Source: an uncultured Candidatus Actinomarina sp.
GTDB lineage: Bacteria; Actinomycetota; Acidimicrobiia; Actinomarinales; Actinomarinaceae
Reading direction: 5' to 3'
DNA: 64,000 nt
Assembly: GCA_902555985.1 (NCBI GenBank)
Contig: CACDUI010000002.1
Location: 103,042 to 167,041, forward strand
A program made the position numbers and the translations under genes. How positions within the stretch are numbered: the first letter of the stretch is position 1; every line of letters starts with the position of its first letter. Positions 45,186-55,030 of this stretch are shown one piece after another. The notes below the pieces were generated by a model, which saw nothing but the letters and a program-made list of their open reading frames with translations, ran no database searches and had not been told where the DNA came from.

Positions 45186-45635
45186 ATGTGGAGATTATTT
45201 GGAAAGTCAGCCCATCTCTGGCCTGATTGGTTATACAAGTTAATTTCAAGAATTCATTCCAAATTAATTAAATTTAATCACACCTATATTGGTGAAAAAG
45301 TTATTGGAGATCATATACTAATGCTTGAAACAATTGGTAATAAATCTAATCAAGTTAGAAAAACTCCTTTAACCTATGCAAACTACGAAGATCACTATAT
45401 AGTTGCAGCTTCATTTAGTGGTAGTGATAAAACGCCTGATTGGTTTCATAATCTATCTACTTATAATCCCTACATAACAGTTGACAGTATACGTTTTGAA
45501 GCAACATATGAATTAATTGATTCTCAAGAAAAAGATTTTTTTTGGAGCTTGCTAGATGAAGTTTATCCTACTTTTCAAATGTATAGGCAGAGAACATCTA
45601 GAGATATACCGTTAATTAAATTCTCTAAAGCTTAG
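45186..45635 (+). CDS. F420H2-dependent nitroreductase/quinone reductase (Ddn family)
   Basis: 149-residue split-barrel protein. The family pattern is clear: MLETIGNKSNQVRKTPLTYA, then YIVAASFSGSDKTPDWFHNL and NPYITVD. Mycobacterial Ddn uses F420H2 to reduce quinones and nitroimidazoles at the membrane. Together with the cofG/cofH genes it supports F420 use in this cell. The N-terminus is amphipathic. It overlaps the convergent MoxR-like gene by 11 bp. Confidence 0.88.
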   Translation: MWRLFGKSAHLWPDWLYKLISRIHSKLIKFNHTYIGEKVIGDHILMLETIGNKSNQVRKTPLTYANYEDHYIVAASFSGSDKTPDWFHNLSTYNPYITVDSIRFEATYELIDSQEKDFFWSLLDEVYPTFQMYRQRTSRDIPLIKFSKA

Positions 45636-46614
45636 GTTTAACTGAGGGACCTTTCCTCACGATAGTGTTCCATAAAGTTTTGTAATGATCTAGATCTTCT
45701 TTATTAACATGTGGTAAAACAAAATTGTCCCAAGTATCTTTTAGTGGATCTTTTGATTCGGAATATACATCTAAACCTATTGGTATTCTTTCAACTATAG
45801 TTCTTAAGCTCATTGGAGTTTCAATATTTATACTTATATCTTCAGACATAAATGAATTATTAACTTCAGTTGCTAGTTTTATGATTAAATCTGTATATTC
45901 GTTTTGTAAATTAGGATATCTTTTTTCAAAAATAGCATTTAATTGATCCTTATTTGGAAAAGGTTTATCCCATATTACCCACCTGTCTGCAAAGGCTTTA
46001 TTAAGAGATTGTGTTCCAGCATAGTCTCTTAAACTTGTTGGGTTCATAGTTCCAAATATATAAGTGTCTTCTCTGAGAGTTAATACCTCACCGTTTGGTA
46101 GCTCAAGTTTTTTATGCCTATCGAGTAAGGAATGTAAAGCAAAAAGTACTTCCGGACCAGCTGCGTTAAGTTCTGAAAGATTAACGATAGCAGGTCCTCT
46201 TAAAGCTCTAGTCAATTCACCATCTTGCCATCTACTTTCAGTTCCACCTTTTCCATCTCCGTAAAGCTGTACTGAGCCCAAAAGTGTTACATCACGTACT
46301 TCTCCTGATAATGGAATTCTGTAGTATGGAAATTTTAATTTAGCAGCAAATTGTTCTATATCGTGATCCTTACCTGTTCCCATATGACCCATTAGTGCAA
46401 TATGGATTGGTATTTCGTTATTGAAGGATTTAGTTTTAGAGTTCATAACTTTAGCTAGCCTAAACTGCATTCCTAAATCTACATAAAATTCATCTATTTC
46501 TGGAATACGATTATTACGAGATTCATAATCCTTAATTTTCTTATCAAGGTCACACTGTGGTATTTCAATAGTTTGCTTTTCATTATCAGGGTTAATAAAT
46601 TTTTGTGCAACCAT
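45625..46614 (-). CDS. MoxR/CobS-like AAA ATPase with atypical Walker motifs
   Basis: 329 residues. The nucleotide-binding region reads ALMGHMGTGKDHDIEQFAAK (Walker A, about residue 70-90), but the Thr/Ser that follows the Lys is Asp. Walker B reads AIVNLSELNAAGPEVLFALH, with Ser where the Mg-binding Asp is expected, though the Glu is kept. Sensor 1 (FGTMNP) and the arginine finger region (AFADRW) are present. The partner gene for a VWA protein lies just upstream and overlaps by one base (TAATG). MoxR ATPases with VWA partners act as chaperones or chelatase-like remodelers; ATP hydrolysis may be altered here. Confidence 0.82.
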   Translation of the reverse strand: MVAQKFINPDNEKQTIEIPQCDLDKKIKDYESRNNRIPEIDEFYVDLGMQFRLAKVMNSKTKSFNNEIPIHIALMGHMGTGKDHDIEQFAAKLKFPYYRIPLSGEVRDVTLLGSVQLYGDGKGGTESRWQDGELTRALRGPAIVNLSELNAAGPEVLFALHSLLDRHKKLELPNGEVLTLREDTYIFGTMNPTSLRDYAGTQSLNKAFADRWVIWDKPFPNKDQLNAIFEKRYPNLQNEYTDLIIKLATEVNNSFMSEDISINIETPMSLRTIVERIPIGLDVYSESKDPLKDTWDNFVLPHVNKEDLDHYKTLWNTIVRKGPSVKPKL

Positions 46615-48566
46615 TATGCAACTCCAGATGTTAATTTAATGTTTTTTATAAGTATATCCTTTGTGATGTTTACTATGGAATGAATTAACTGTTCTGGTTT
46701 TTCTATTTGTACGTTATTTATATATTCTCTCCACGAACCTCTATTTCCAATTCCTATTCCTATAACATCAACACCACTTTTGGTTGCAAAGTTAATACTA
46801 TTTTTTAATTCACTCAATGCACCTCTTGTCATTCCATCAGATAACACAACTAACATTTTTGTGTTTGATGGATGATTAAGCAATCTTTTTGTTGCGTGCA
46901 TGATATTTATTTCATCTATGTTTGTTCCTTTTTCAAACATACTTATTGGAGGAATTGATTCTTTAGAAATTCCAATGTCTATAGATTCCCTTAAATTTCG
47001 AGAAAATTCTATAAGCCCGATAAATTGTTGGTAGTTCTCGCGCCATGAGTCTTTAAATTCCTTAATAAAATAATGATTAGCTGTATTGTAAAGATCTTGT
47101 GCTGAGGATCCATAAGTTCTGTTTAACATTGACGAAACAGCAAATTTTCTAGTGTTATATGTTTCATCATTTTCTGCGTATTCCGACGCAAACCCTCGAT
47201 TAAAAATTGAAACTTCAAAGTCTATGTCCAGTTCAAAACATATTTGGGATAGATAACTTGCTCCAATTAAAGCTGAAGCTAGTGACCATGGATGTAGTTC
47301 ATCTTTGTTCTTTTCAATCATTGAACCGCTTCCATCAATAAGTAATGATATTGCATATGATTTGTTTGAAAGCCGTTGCTTTTGTTCGTACATCCTTTCG
47401 TATCTTCCAGAAGCGAGCATGATAGGAACATGGGGTGATAAGTCACCTTGATCAAACCCACTTATTCTCTGCCTTTTTTGATTATGTATAAAATAAGGCT
47501 TAACTTTATTTGTTACTTTATAAATTGGTAGGTTCCATTGCTGTAAAAGTGATTCATAAGTCTGAAGACCATTGTTATAAAGGTTTTTAAAGTTATCTGG
47601 AATTTTATTTTCAACTACTTTTGCTGTATTTCCAGATGGAAAATATATAGTTGAGGAAGCACCTACTTTAGAAATGTGGTCGTCCATTAAATTTAATTTA
47701 TCTTCATTATTTTTAGAGTTTGTTTGTCCTAGAAACTTTTGCAGGGTATTTCCTGTTGTTACATTATTAGAGGAAGGGATGAGCACTTTGCTTAAGTCAT
47801 TAATAACATTATCTTCTAGAGATTCTTCAATTTCTTTCTGTTCACCAAGATTATATTTTTCTAAATCAGGAAGAATATTATATCTTTTACATATGTCAAT
47901 CATTTGAACAGTTGCTTCTATAACTTCAGAGACATTTACAACTTCATAATTAAGTGTTTTTAGTATGTGCAAAGATTCGTTTAAAGAACTTATTACAGAT
48001 TTTTTATAATTCTCAAACTCTGGGTCAATATATGTTGTGATTGAATGAAATAACAAAGCTAAGTATTGACTAAAGTTTGTAAGTTTTTTTATTTCTGTAA
48101 AAGATTCTGCATATATATCTTTAAGAATTGAATTTAGTCCTTCATATTGTTTTACAAAAATTTTTTCTTCAATTGAGTGTATTAAAATATCGAATACATA
48201 TTTTCCAAAAGGACCTGTAAGGATTTCAAGAACATCTTCTATGTCTTCAACATCATCAAGCTCATCTGGAAATATATTTCTTAATGATTCTGAATCTAGC
48301 GTGTAATTTTTTGTTGCATGAATTGCTTCATGCACAACAGTTCCAATCATCACTTCATCTCTATCCAATTTTGTTTTAGAAATTGTATTAACCAAAATAG
48401 ATGGATTAATTACAATATCATTTTTACTATTGGATTTTGATCTTCCATAACGAAGCGACAGATTGTCATTTTTCATTTGTGTTTGCAATAGGCGAGTAAT
48501 AGCAGGTCTGATTTTTTCAAAATCTTCTACAATTTGTGTTTCAATATTTTTTTTCTTTGAATTCAT
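46614..48566 (-). CDS. VWA-domain protein with HExxH motif (DUF2201/CobT-like)
   Basis: 650 residues. The N-terminal third contains GTVVHEAIHATKN (about residue 76-88), an HExxH zinc-peptidase-like motif. The C-terminal VWA domain starts at about residue 395 with the MIDAS LLIDGSGSM (D-x-S-x-S) and later MLVVLSDGMTRGAL. The linker is acidic. This layout is like the metallopeptidase-plus-VWA proteins paired with MoxR ATPases and like CobT of cobalt chelatase. Peptidase activity is not proven. It is translationally coupled to the MoxR gene. TAATGT lies seven bases before the ATG. Confidence 0.8.
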   Translation of the reverse strand: MNSKKKNIETQIVEDFEKIRPAITRLLQTQMKNDNLSLRYGRSKSNSKNDIVINPSILVNTISKTKLDRDEVMIGTVVHEAIHATKNYTLDSESLRNIFPDELDDVEDIEDVLEILTGPFGKYVFDILIHSIEEKIFVKQYEGLNSILKDIYAESFTEIKKLTNFSQYLALLFHSITTYIDPEFENYKKSVISSLNESLHILKTLNYEVVNVSEVIEATVQMIDICKRYNILPDLEKYNLGEQKEIEESLEDNVINDLSKVLIPSSNNVTTGNTLQKFLGQTNSKNNEDKLNLMDDHISKVGASSTIYFPSGNTAKVVENKIPDNFKNLYNNGLQTYESLLQQWNLPIYKVTNKVKPYFIHNQKRQRISGFDQGDLSPHVPIMLASGRYERMYEQKQRLSNKSYAISLLIDGSGSMIEKNKDELHPWSLASALIGASYLSQICFELDIDFEVSIFNRGFASEYAENDETYNTRKFAVSSMLNRTYGSSAQDLYNTANHYFIKEFKDSWRENYQQFIGLIEFSRNLRESIDIGISKESIPPISMFEKGTNIDEINIMHATKRLLNHPSNTKMLVVLSDGMTRGALSELKNSINFATKSGVDVIGIGIGNRGSWREYINNVQIEKPEQLIHSIVNITKDILIKNIKLTSGVA

Positions 48567-48620
48567 TTATATAACATTATCATTAACAACTAATGTTATA
48601 AGTATAAGGAATTATGCAAT

Positions 48621-49373
48621 ATGAATGAAATTGCGAGCAAAACAGTTTTAATTTCAGGTGGAGCTGGTGCTATGGGTCAGCTTATATCTGAATACATAAA
48701 TACAAGAGAAGACTTTAAAATTTCAGGAATTTATGATCCAAATTATGAAGGCGATGATTATAAGATTTACAATGAGCTTACAGATATAAAAGAGGACCTA
48801 GTAATTGAATTTTCCCCGTCATCTGTAGTTAATGAGAATGTTGAAAAATTATTAAAATCTGACGCAGATATTATCATAGGGTCATCGGGCCTGAGTGTAG
48901 AATTGTTATCAAATCTAAAAAATTCAGCAAAAAATAGAAAAATTATAGTTATTCCTAATTTGTCAGTTGGTGCTGCTTATCAAAAATTGTTTTCTTATGC
49001 TCTCTCTGAAAAATTTAATTCTCTTAATATTGTTGAAAAACATCATAGTAAAAAACAAGATGCTCCATCTGGAACAGCAATAGATCTAGCTAAGAGCCTT
49101 CCTCCAGAATTATCCTCAATTGAACAAGATGGTAATTTTTTTGATATAAATAAGATAAATAATAAAAATATATATTCTCTGAGAGGAAACGAGTATTTAG
49201 CAGAGCAAATTGTTAATTTTTTTGATGACTATGAGTCTTTTCATCTTGAGCACAAAGTGAATGATAGAAGAGCATACATTTATGGTATGAAGATAGTGCT
49301 TGACCAATTCAATGAATTAGAAGGTTTTAATTTAGGATTAGAAAATATAATAGCTGACAAGATTAAAATCTAA
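48621..49373 (+). CDS. dapB: 4-hydroxy-tetrahydrodipicolinate reductase
   Basis: 250-residue NAD(P)H enzyme of lysine/diaminopimelate synthesis. The dinucleotide loop is SGGAGAMGQLI (about residues 12-22), and the catalytic/substrate-binding segment is VEKHHSKKQDAPSGTAIDLA (about 139-158) with the paired His and Lys. Immediately followed by dapA (2-nt gap). Confidence 0.95.
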   Translation: MNEIASKTVLISGGAGAMGQLISEYINTREDFKISGIYDPNYEGDDYKIYNELTDIKEDLVIEFSPSSVVNENVEKLLKSDADIIIGSSGLSVELLSNLKNSAKNRKIIVIPNLSVGAAYQKLFSYALSEKFNSLNIVEKHHSKKQDAPSGTAIDLAKSLPPELSSIEQDGNFFDINKINNKNIYSLRGNEYLAEQIVNFFDDYESFHLEHKVNDRRAYIYGMKIVLDQFNELEGFNLGLENIIADKIKI

Positions 49374-49375
49374 CT

Positions 49376-50257
49376 ATGAACGATTTTGGTAAGTTATTAA
49401 CAGCAGTAATTACTCCTTTTGATAGCAATGGTGTTCTAAGTACAGATACTTTATGGAGATTATGTAAGAAGTTAGTCCATGAAAAATCTGAAGGACTAGT
49501 TTTGTCTGGCACAACTGGTGAATCTCCTAACTTAACAAAAGACGATCGAAAAATTATCTACTCAACTGCTAAAGACTCGGTAGGGGATAAGGCAAAAATT
49601 ATTGCTGGTACCGGTACATATTCAACAAAAGAATCCGTAGAGTATACAAAAATGGCAAATGACTTAGGTGTTGATGGAATAATGATTGTTACGCCTTATT
49701 ATTCAAAACCATCTCAGTTAGGAATATTAAAACATTTCGAAAGTATTTCTGAAAATACTGAACTACCAATAATGGCTTATAATATTCCAGGAAGAACAGC
49801 AACATTAATTGAGCATGATACTCTCGAAAAGCTTGTTGATGATATAGGAATTCATTCTATAAAAGATGCAGTAGGTGATTTAGAATTTTCGAAAATTGAA
49901 TTAGAAAGACTAAAAGATAAAGTTGATATTTATTCAGGCAATGATGCTGAGACTATTGAGTTTATGAAAATGGGTGGAAAAGGAGTAGTTTCGGTTGCTT
50001 CGCATATTGTAGGTAAAGAAATTCATGAATTAATTGAGTTTGTTAATGCTGATGAACTTGAAGCTGCGGAACAAATACAAAATAAACTTCTTCCTATTTT
50101 TGATATGTTATTTGAAGAACCTAGTCCGGGTCCTGTTAAGTTTCTTCTTACAGAAACGTGGGAAGATGTAGGATCTCCCTTAATGCCTATTACTGATATA
50201 ACGCCTGATTTAGCCAATAAAATACTGGAAAATTATAAAAAAATTAAAAAAGATTAA
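49376..50257 (+). CDS. dapA: 4-hydroxy-tetrahydrodipicolinate synthase
   Basis: 293-residue TIM-barrel aldolase that condenses pyruvate and aspartate semialdehyde. It shows LVLSGTTGESPNLTKDDR (about residue 42), the catalytic Tyr in MAYNIPGRTA and the Schiff-base Lys in SIKDAVGD (about 163). Product goes to lysine and peptidoglycan through dapB upstream and dapF at 61370. Confidence 0.96.
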   Translation: MNDFGKLLTAVITPFDSNGVLSTDTLWRLCKKLVHEKSEGLVLSGTTGESPNLTKDDRKIIYSTAKDSVGDKAKIIAGTGTYSTKESVEYTKMANDLGVDGIMIVTPYYSKPSQLGILKHFESISENTELPIMAYNIPGRTATLIEHDTLEKLVDDIGIHSIKDAVGDLEFSKIELERLKDKVDIYSGNDAETIEFMKMGGKGVVSVASHIVGKEIHELIEFVNADELEAAEQIQNKLLPIFDMLFEEPSPGPVKFLLTETWEDVGSPLMPITDITPDLANKILENYKKIKKD

Positions 50258-50280
50258 TCTTTTTCTTCTTGTATTTATGA

Positions 50281-50292
50281 TATAATGTATCC
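50281..50292 (+). promoter_or_regulatory. -10 box placing the ftsK transcript start on its GTG
   Basis: TATAAT at 50281-50286 is followed by exactly six bases and then the GTG start codon at 50293. With normal -10 to +1 spacing the mRNA begins at the start codon, so no Shine-Dalgarno is present. The same arrangement occurs at several other genes in the window. Confidence 0.7.
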
Positions 50293-52677
50293 GTGGCTGT
50301 AAAGACATCCACTCGCAAAAGGGTGAATGGGCGTAAGCGGGTGTCTAAACAAAACAAGTTAATAAACGTAGACAGGGCAGTAAAAACACTTAAATCTACA
50401 ACAACATCAACTTTATCTAAATTCGCACAATCTTATCAAGCTGTTGCTGTTTTCATGTTTTCTTTTGCTGTACTTACTTCTCTATCTATTTTTTCTCAAG
50501 GTGGTCCAGTTGGAGAAGTAATTTTTAATGTAATTCAATGGAGTTTTGGATACGGAGTATTTGCTTTACCAGTATTTTTCTTCTATGGAGCAGCAATATT
50601 AATTAGAGATCGTGACACCGTTAAAGCTCAAAGAGTTCTCATCGGAACCTTTTGGGTCCAAATATTTTCATCTGCAATTTTTCACTCTTTAATTCATTCA
50701 CAACCTTTATCATTAAGCTCAGGTACAGAGTTGTTACTAAATTCTGGTGGGCACATCTCAGCTTTTATTGTTTACCCCTTAACAAATAGTGTCGGCCTTC
50801 AAATGACTCATACTCTACTTTTACTTGGATTAATAATGTCTGTTTTGTATATGACTGATATTGAACTCAAAGATTTAATTGGTGGTATTCAAGCAATTAT
50901 AAAATACACATATAAGTTCATATATGCTTTTGTACTAGCTAGAAGAGAGTCCAATAAAATCTTTATTGAAGATATTTACAAAGAAAATGATAATGAAGAA
51001 ATTGATGAGAAGTCAGCAAAATTATCTACTAAGAAAATTAAACAGAAAGCATCCAATGTTTCTGATATAGCTGATTTTAAGGAGAAAAAGACTACTCCTA
51101 AACCTAAAAATGTTAAAAATAAAGTAAATAATAAATCGGAATACAAGCTTCCACCAGTTAAGTTGTTAAAAAGTGGTTCTTCTGTATCTACTTCCAAGAA
51201 GCTGTTACAAGAAACAGCAAGTGACTTAACACAATTACTAAAAGAGCATGGAGTAGAGGCAGAATTAACAAATGTAGTACCTGGGCCTACTGTTACAAGA
51301 TATGAAATTGAATTAGCTCCAGGTGTAAAAGTTTCAAAAGTAACATCACTATCTCATGACATCGCATATGCCCTTGCAACTCCAGATGTTAGATTATTAG
51401 CACCAATTCCTGGCAGAAGTGCCATAGGTATTGAAATTCCAAATAGACAAAGAAAACTTGTATCTCTTGGTGATGTTCTTTCATCCAAAGAGGCATCAGC
51501 TGAAAGCCATCCATTAAATGTAGGATTAGGGTTAGATATATCTGGTAAGCCAAGATTCTTAAATTTATCTGAACTTCCACATGTTTTAATTGCTGGTCAA
51601 ACAGGTGCTGGTAAATCTTCATCTATAAATTCAATTGTTACCTCTCTTTTAGTTAGGACTAATCCAGATGAAGTAAAAATGGTGATGGTCGATCCTAAGA
51701 GAGTTGAATTAGGTCAGTACAATAATGTTCCTCACTTATTAACAAAAGTAATAACTAATCCTAAAAAAGCTGTAGATGCATTGGGATGGGCTGTATCTGA
51801 AATGGATAGAAGATATGATTTACTAGCTGATAGTCAAGTAAGAGATATAAATGGATATCACGAAAAATATGATGCTGGATTATTAGATGAAGAAAAATTT
51901 GATCGATTTCCTTATATAGTAGTTTTTATCGATGAATTAAATGATTTAATGATGGTTGCTGGTAGAGAGGTAGAATCTGCAATTGTGAGATTAGCTCAAA
52001 TGGCAAGGGCTATTGGAATTCATTTAGTTGTCGCAACACAAAGACCATCAGTTGATGTGATTACAGGTGTTATGAAAGCTAATATTCCATCTAGGCTTGC
52101 ATTCTCTGTAGCATCTACAACTGACTCAAGAGTTATCCTTGATCAATCAGGAGCAGAAAAATTAATTGGACTTGGCGATATGCTAGTTGTTACTGCTTCT
52201 AATCCTCGACTGGAAAGAATACAAGGTGCTTGGGTCACAGAGGGTGAAATTAAAGATGTAGTCTCGTGGGTCAAAGACCAGAAAGAAGCTGTTTATAACC
52301 CAGCTGTTACTGAAGAGCAAAAATCTACATCTGTAACATCACCTGATGATTTTGGTGAAGACGAAGAATTAATTGCTACAGCAAAAGAATTAGTCATACG
52401 TTCACAATTAGGTTCTACTTCTATGCTACAGAGAAAGCTTAGAGTAGGTTTTGCTAGAGCTGGAAGATTAATGGATATCTTGGAATCTCAAGGTATCGTT
52501 GGTCCATCAGAAGGCTCTAAAGCCAGAGAAGTATTTATAACTGTTGAAGAGTTTGAATCGAACTCTCTTTCTTCAATAAATGATTCTACAACTGAAGTAT
52601 CTCATGAAGTTGAATCTGATAATTCTGAAGAAAACCAAAAGAATGATGAATCAGAAGATAATTGGTTCGAAGAATAA
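50293..52677 (+). CDS. ftsK: DNA translocase FtsK/SpoIIIE
   Basis: 794 residues. Four hydrophobic helices lie in about residues 50-190, followed by a Lys-rich linker (about 215-300), then the motor with VTRYEIELAPGVKVSKVTSL, Walker A IAGQTGAGKSSSINS (about residue 435), Walker B IVVFIDELNDLMM (about 540) and the DNA-reading gamma domain near the C-terminus (about 690-760, MLQRKLRVGFARAGRLMD). It pumps chromosome DNA at the division septum and would activate XerC/D. The C-terminus is an acidic tail. Confidence 0.97.
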   Translation: MAVKTSTRKRVNGRKRVSKQNKLINVDRAVKTLKSTTTSTLSKFAQSYQAVAVFMFSFAVLTSLSIFSQGGPVGEVIFNVIQWSFGYGVFALPVFFFYGAAILIRDRDTVKAQRVLIGTFWVQIFSSAIFHSLIHSQPLSLSSGTELLLNSGGHISAFIVYPLTNSVGLQMTHTLLLLGLIMSVLYMTDIELKDLIGGIQAIIKYTYKFIYAFVLARRESNKIFIEDIYKENDNEEIDEKSAKLSTKKIKQKASNVSDIADFKEKKTTPKPKNVKNKVNNKSEYKLPPVKLLKSGSSVSTSKKLLQETASDLTQLLKEHGVEAELTNVVPGPTVTRYEIELAPGVKVSKVTSLSHDIAYALATPDVRLLAPIPGRSAIGIEIPNRQRKLVSLGDVLSSKEASAESHPLNVGLGLDISGKPRFLNLSELPHVLIAGQTGAGKSSSINSIVTSLLVRTNPDEVKMVMVDPKRVELGQYNNVPHLLTKVITNPKKAVDALGWAVSEMDRRYDLLADSQVRDINGYHEKYDAGLLDEEKFDRFPYIVVFIDELNDLMMVAGREVESAIVRLAQMARAIGIHLVVATQRPSVDVITGVMKANIPSRLAFSVASTTDSRVILDQSGAEKLIGLGDMLVVTASNPRLERIQGAWVTEGEIKDVVSWVKDQKEAVYNPAVTEEQKSTSVTSPDDFGEDEELIATAKELVIRSQLGSTSMLQRKLRVGFARAGRLMDILESQGIVGPSEGSKAREVFITVEEFESNSLSSINDSTTEVSHEVESDNSEENQKNDESEDNWFEE

Positions 52678-53481
52678 TTAACTCTTAGCTACTTTACCTT
52701 TAATTATCCTATTTCTAATTGAAGCTGATATTGCGTCTGCAACAAGGACCAAAACAATTGTACATATTAAAACTGTGCCGGCTCTTGGAAAATCTCTGAA
52801 CCTTAATTGATTTATTAATTCCTGACCAACTCCACCAGCACCAATTACTCCTAAAACAGCTGACGCTCTTAAGTTAATTTCAAAACGATATAACCAGTAT
52901 GAAGTTATTGTCGGCATTACTTGCGGTATAACACCAAAAATTAATTCGTTAATTTTAGACCCTCCAGATGATTTTATAGCTTCAAGAGGTCCCTCATCTA
53001 TTCCTTCTATAACTTCAGATGATAATTTACCCAATGTCCCTATAGAGTGTATTCCTAAAGCAAGTGTTCCTGTAAAAGCACCTAATCCAGTTATAGGTAG
53101 AAACACAAATGCCAAGATTAATTCCGGAAACGCTCTTATTGCATTCAATATTTGTTTTGTAATTCTGCTTACTGCTCCAGCTGCAACATTATGGGCAGCT
53201 AAGAATGAAATAGGAAAACTAAAGATAGCACCAATTACTGTTCCAGCCCATGCAATAAAAAGTGATTCAAAGACTTTAGGTATGATCCTATCAAAAGCTT
53301 CTTGACTTGTATCTAAAGGAAACATAGCACCCACTAAAATACCGATTTGTCTAGGAGCATCAATAATTCTTGCAATTGTTATTTCTAGTCCAGCAGCTGA
53401 CCATAACGAGGCAAATATTATTGCTGATGTCAGAGTATATTTTAATATTTTGTGACTTAATGGCTGCTTTGGAATATTCAT
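52678..53481 (-). CDS. phnE: Phosphonate/phosphite-type ABC permease PhnE (second copy)
   Basis: 267 residues with about six hydrophobic helices and the family blocks LFIAWAGTVIGAIFSFPISF, IRAFPELILAFVFL, and the EAA-like SSGGSKINELIFGVIPQVMP that contacts PhnC, then GVIGAGGVGQELI. It overlaps the other permease gene by 4 nt. Two different PhnE subunits probably form a heterodimeric channel. Confidence 0.92.
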   Translation of the reverse strand: MNIPKQPLSHKILKYTLTSAIIFASLWSAAGLEITIARIIDAPRQIGILVGAMFPLDTSQEAFDRIIPKVFESLFIAWAGTVIGAIFSFPISFLAAHNVAAGAVSRITKQILNAIRAFPELILAFVFLPITGLGAFTGTLALGIHSIGTLGKLSSEVIEGIDEGPLEAIKSSGGSKINELIFGVIPQVMPTITSYWLYRFEINLRASAVLGVIGAGGVGQELINQLRFRDFPRAGTVLICTIVLVLVADAISASIRNRIIKGKVAKS

Positions 53482-54266
53482 AATATTCTTTTTCTAATCC
53501 AAACACTGAACTGTTCAATCAAAATAACTACAACAAGGATAATTACAATAATTGGTGAAATTCTATCAAACCTTAAGAAAATTCTCTGGGTCTCAATAAT
53601 CCTACCTACACCACCAGCTCCTACTAGTCCTAGAATTACACTTGCTCTAATACATAATTCAAAAATATATAAAAAATAAGCTGTAAAGTTTGGAAGAACC
53701 TGGGGTAACGCTGATGTAAAAACAGTTTGATTATGTGAAGATCCAGTAGCCTTTGCTGCTTCCATTGGTCCTGGGTCAATACTATCTATAGTCTCAGATA
53801 ATAATTTACCCATAATTGCTAATGAAAACATAATTAAAGCTAATACGCCTGCAAAAGGTCCTATACCTACAGCAACTGTAAAAAGCATCGCCCAGAATAA
53901 ATCAGGAATTGTTCGAACTAAATTTAAAAAAGACTTGTACAAAAAATATGAATATTTGTTTAAATTTGTAGCTCTTGAGGCATAAAAAGATAGCGGTAGT
54001 GCAAACGCACAACCAACAATACTTGCAAGTATTGCTATTTGTACAGTTTCTACAAGAGCATCTGCTGTATTTTCCCAAGCCCAGCTCCACTTAGGGTTAA
54101 ATAATGGATCTGTAACGATTGCTCTGTTTGCTAAATTTTCTGTAAAATCTTGTAAGTTAAAACCAACTCTTTGAAATGAAAATAATGTAAAAAGTATCGC
54201 AAAAGGTATTCCAATTGTAACTAAATATGATGGAGGAGGTTTCTTTGGAATATTAGTCATTACCAA
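53478..54266 (-). CDS. phnE: Phosphonate/phosphite-type ABC permease PhnE (first copy)
   Basis: 262 residues. Shows VETVQIAILASIVGCAFALP, LVRTIPDLFWAMLFTVAVG, the EAA-like ATGSSHNQTVFTSALPQVLP and GLVGAGGVGRII. Overlaps phnC by 14 nt and the second phnE by 4 nt, so the genes form one transcript. Confidence 0.92.
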   Translation of the reverse strand: MVMTNIPKKPPPSYLVTIGIPFAILFTLFSFQRVGFNLQDFTENLANRAIVTDPLFNPKWSWAWENTADALVETVQIAILASIVGCAFALPLSFYASRATNLNKYSYFLYKSFLNLVRTIPDLFWAMLFTVAVGIGPFAGVLALIMFSLAIMGKLLSETIDSIDPGPMEAAKATGSSHNQTVFTSALPQVLPNFTAYFLYIFELCIRASVILGLVGAGGVGRIIETQRIFLRFDRISPIIVIILVVVILIEQFSVWIRKRIL

Positions 54267-55029
54267 TTAAATCAGAAGACTTGATAGAACGACCATAAAT
54301 ATTTTCAAAATCTTCATCAGATACACCATCAACGTTTCCATCAAAGACTAATTTTCCATCCCTTAGACCGATTAGCCTATCACCAAACTCCTTAGCTAAA
54401 TCAAGAAAATGTAAATTAACGATTGTTGTTATACCTAATTCTGTATTTATCTTTTTTAAATAATTCATCACAACTCTTGATGTAATTGGATCTAATGAGG
54501 CTACTGGTTCATCTGCGAGCATTACTTTAGGTTTTTGGGACAATGCTCTTGCAATACCCACTCTTTGTTGTTGGCCTCCTGAAAGATTAGACGCTCTTAC
54601 ATAAGCTTTTTCAAGAATTTCTACTTGTTCTAACGCTTCGAACGCAAGTTGCTTTTGATCTTTAGGCCATAAACCAAATATAGATCTAAATGTTGAGATA
54701 GTACTTAATCTACCTGTTAGTACGTTTTTTAATACAGTAGATCTATTAACTAAATTAAAAGTTTGAAATATCATACCTATTTGAGATCGTATATTTTTTA
54801 ATTCTCTTTTTTTAGCATTTGTTACATCTTTTTCTTCTAAATAGACAGTTCCATTTGTAGGTTTAACAAGATTATTTATAGTTCTGAGAAGGGTTGATTT
54901 ACCAGCTCCAGAGAGCCCAACAATAATTATAAAATCACCCTCTTTTATTTCTAAATCTAGATCTTTGAGAGCTTCAACACCACCAGGATAGGTGACACTT
55001 ACATTTTCAAATTTAATCATTGTAGACAA
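54253..55029 (-). CDS. phnC: Phosphonate/phosphite-type ABC ATPase PhnC
   Basis: 258-residue ABC ATPase with Walker A IVGLSGAGKSTLLR (about residue 35), Q-loop FQTFNLVNRSTV, signature NLSGGQQQRVGIARAL (about 148) and Walker B VMLADEPVASLDP, followed by the H-loop VNLHFLDLA. It energises the two PhnE permeases. A stem-loop separates it from the upstream phnD. Confidence 0.95.
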   Translation of the reverse strand: MSTMIKFENVSVTYPGGVEALKDLDLEIKEGDFIIIVGLSGAGKSTLLRTINNLVKPTNGTVYLEEKDVTNAKKRELKNIRSQIGMIFQTFNLVNRSTVLKNVLTGRLSTISTFRSIFGLWPKDQKQLAFEALEQVEILEKAYVRASNLSGGQQQRVGIARALSQKPKVMLADEPVASLDPITSRVVMNYLKKINTELGITTIVNLHFLDLAKEFGDRLIGLRDGKLVFDGNVDGVSDEDFENIYGRSIKSSDLIGND

Positions 55030-55030
55030 A

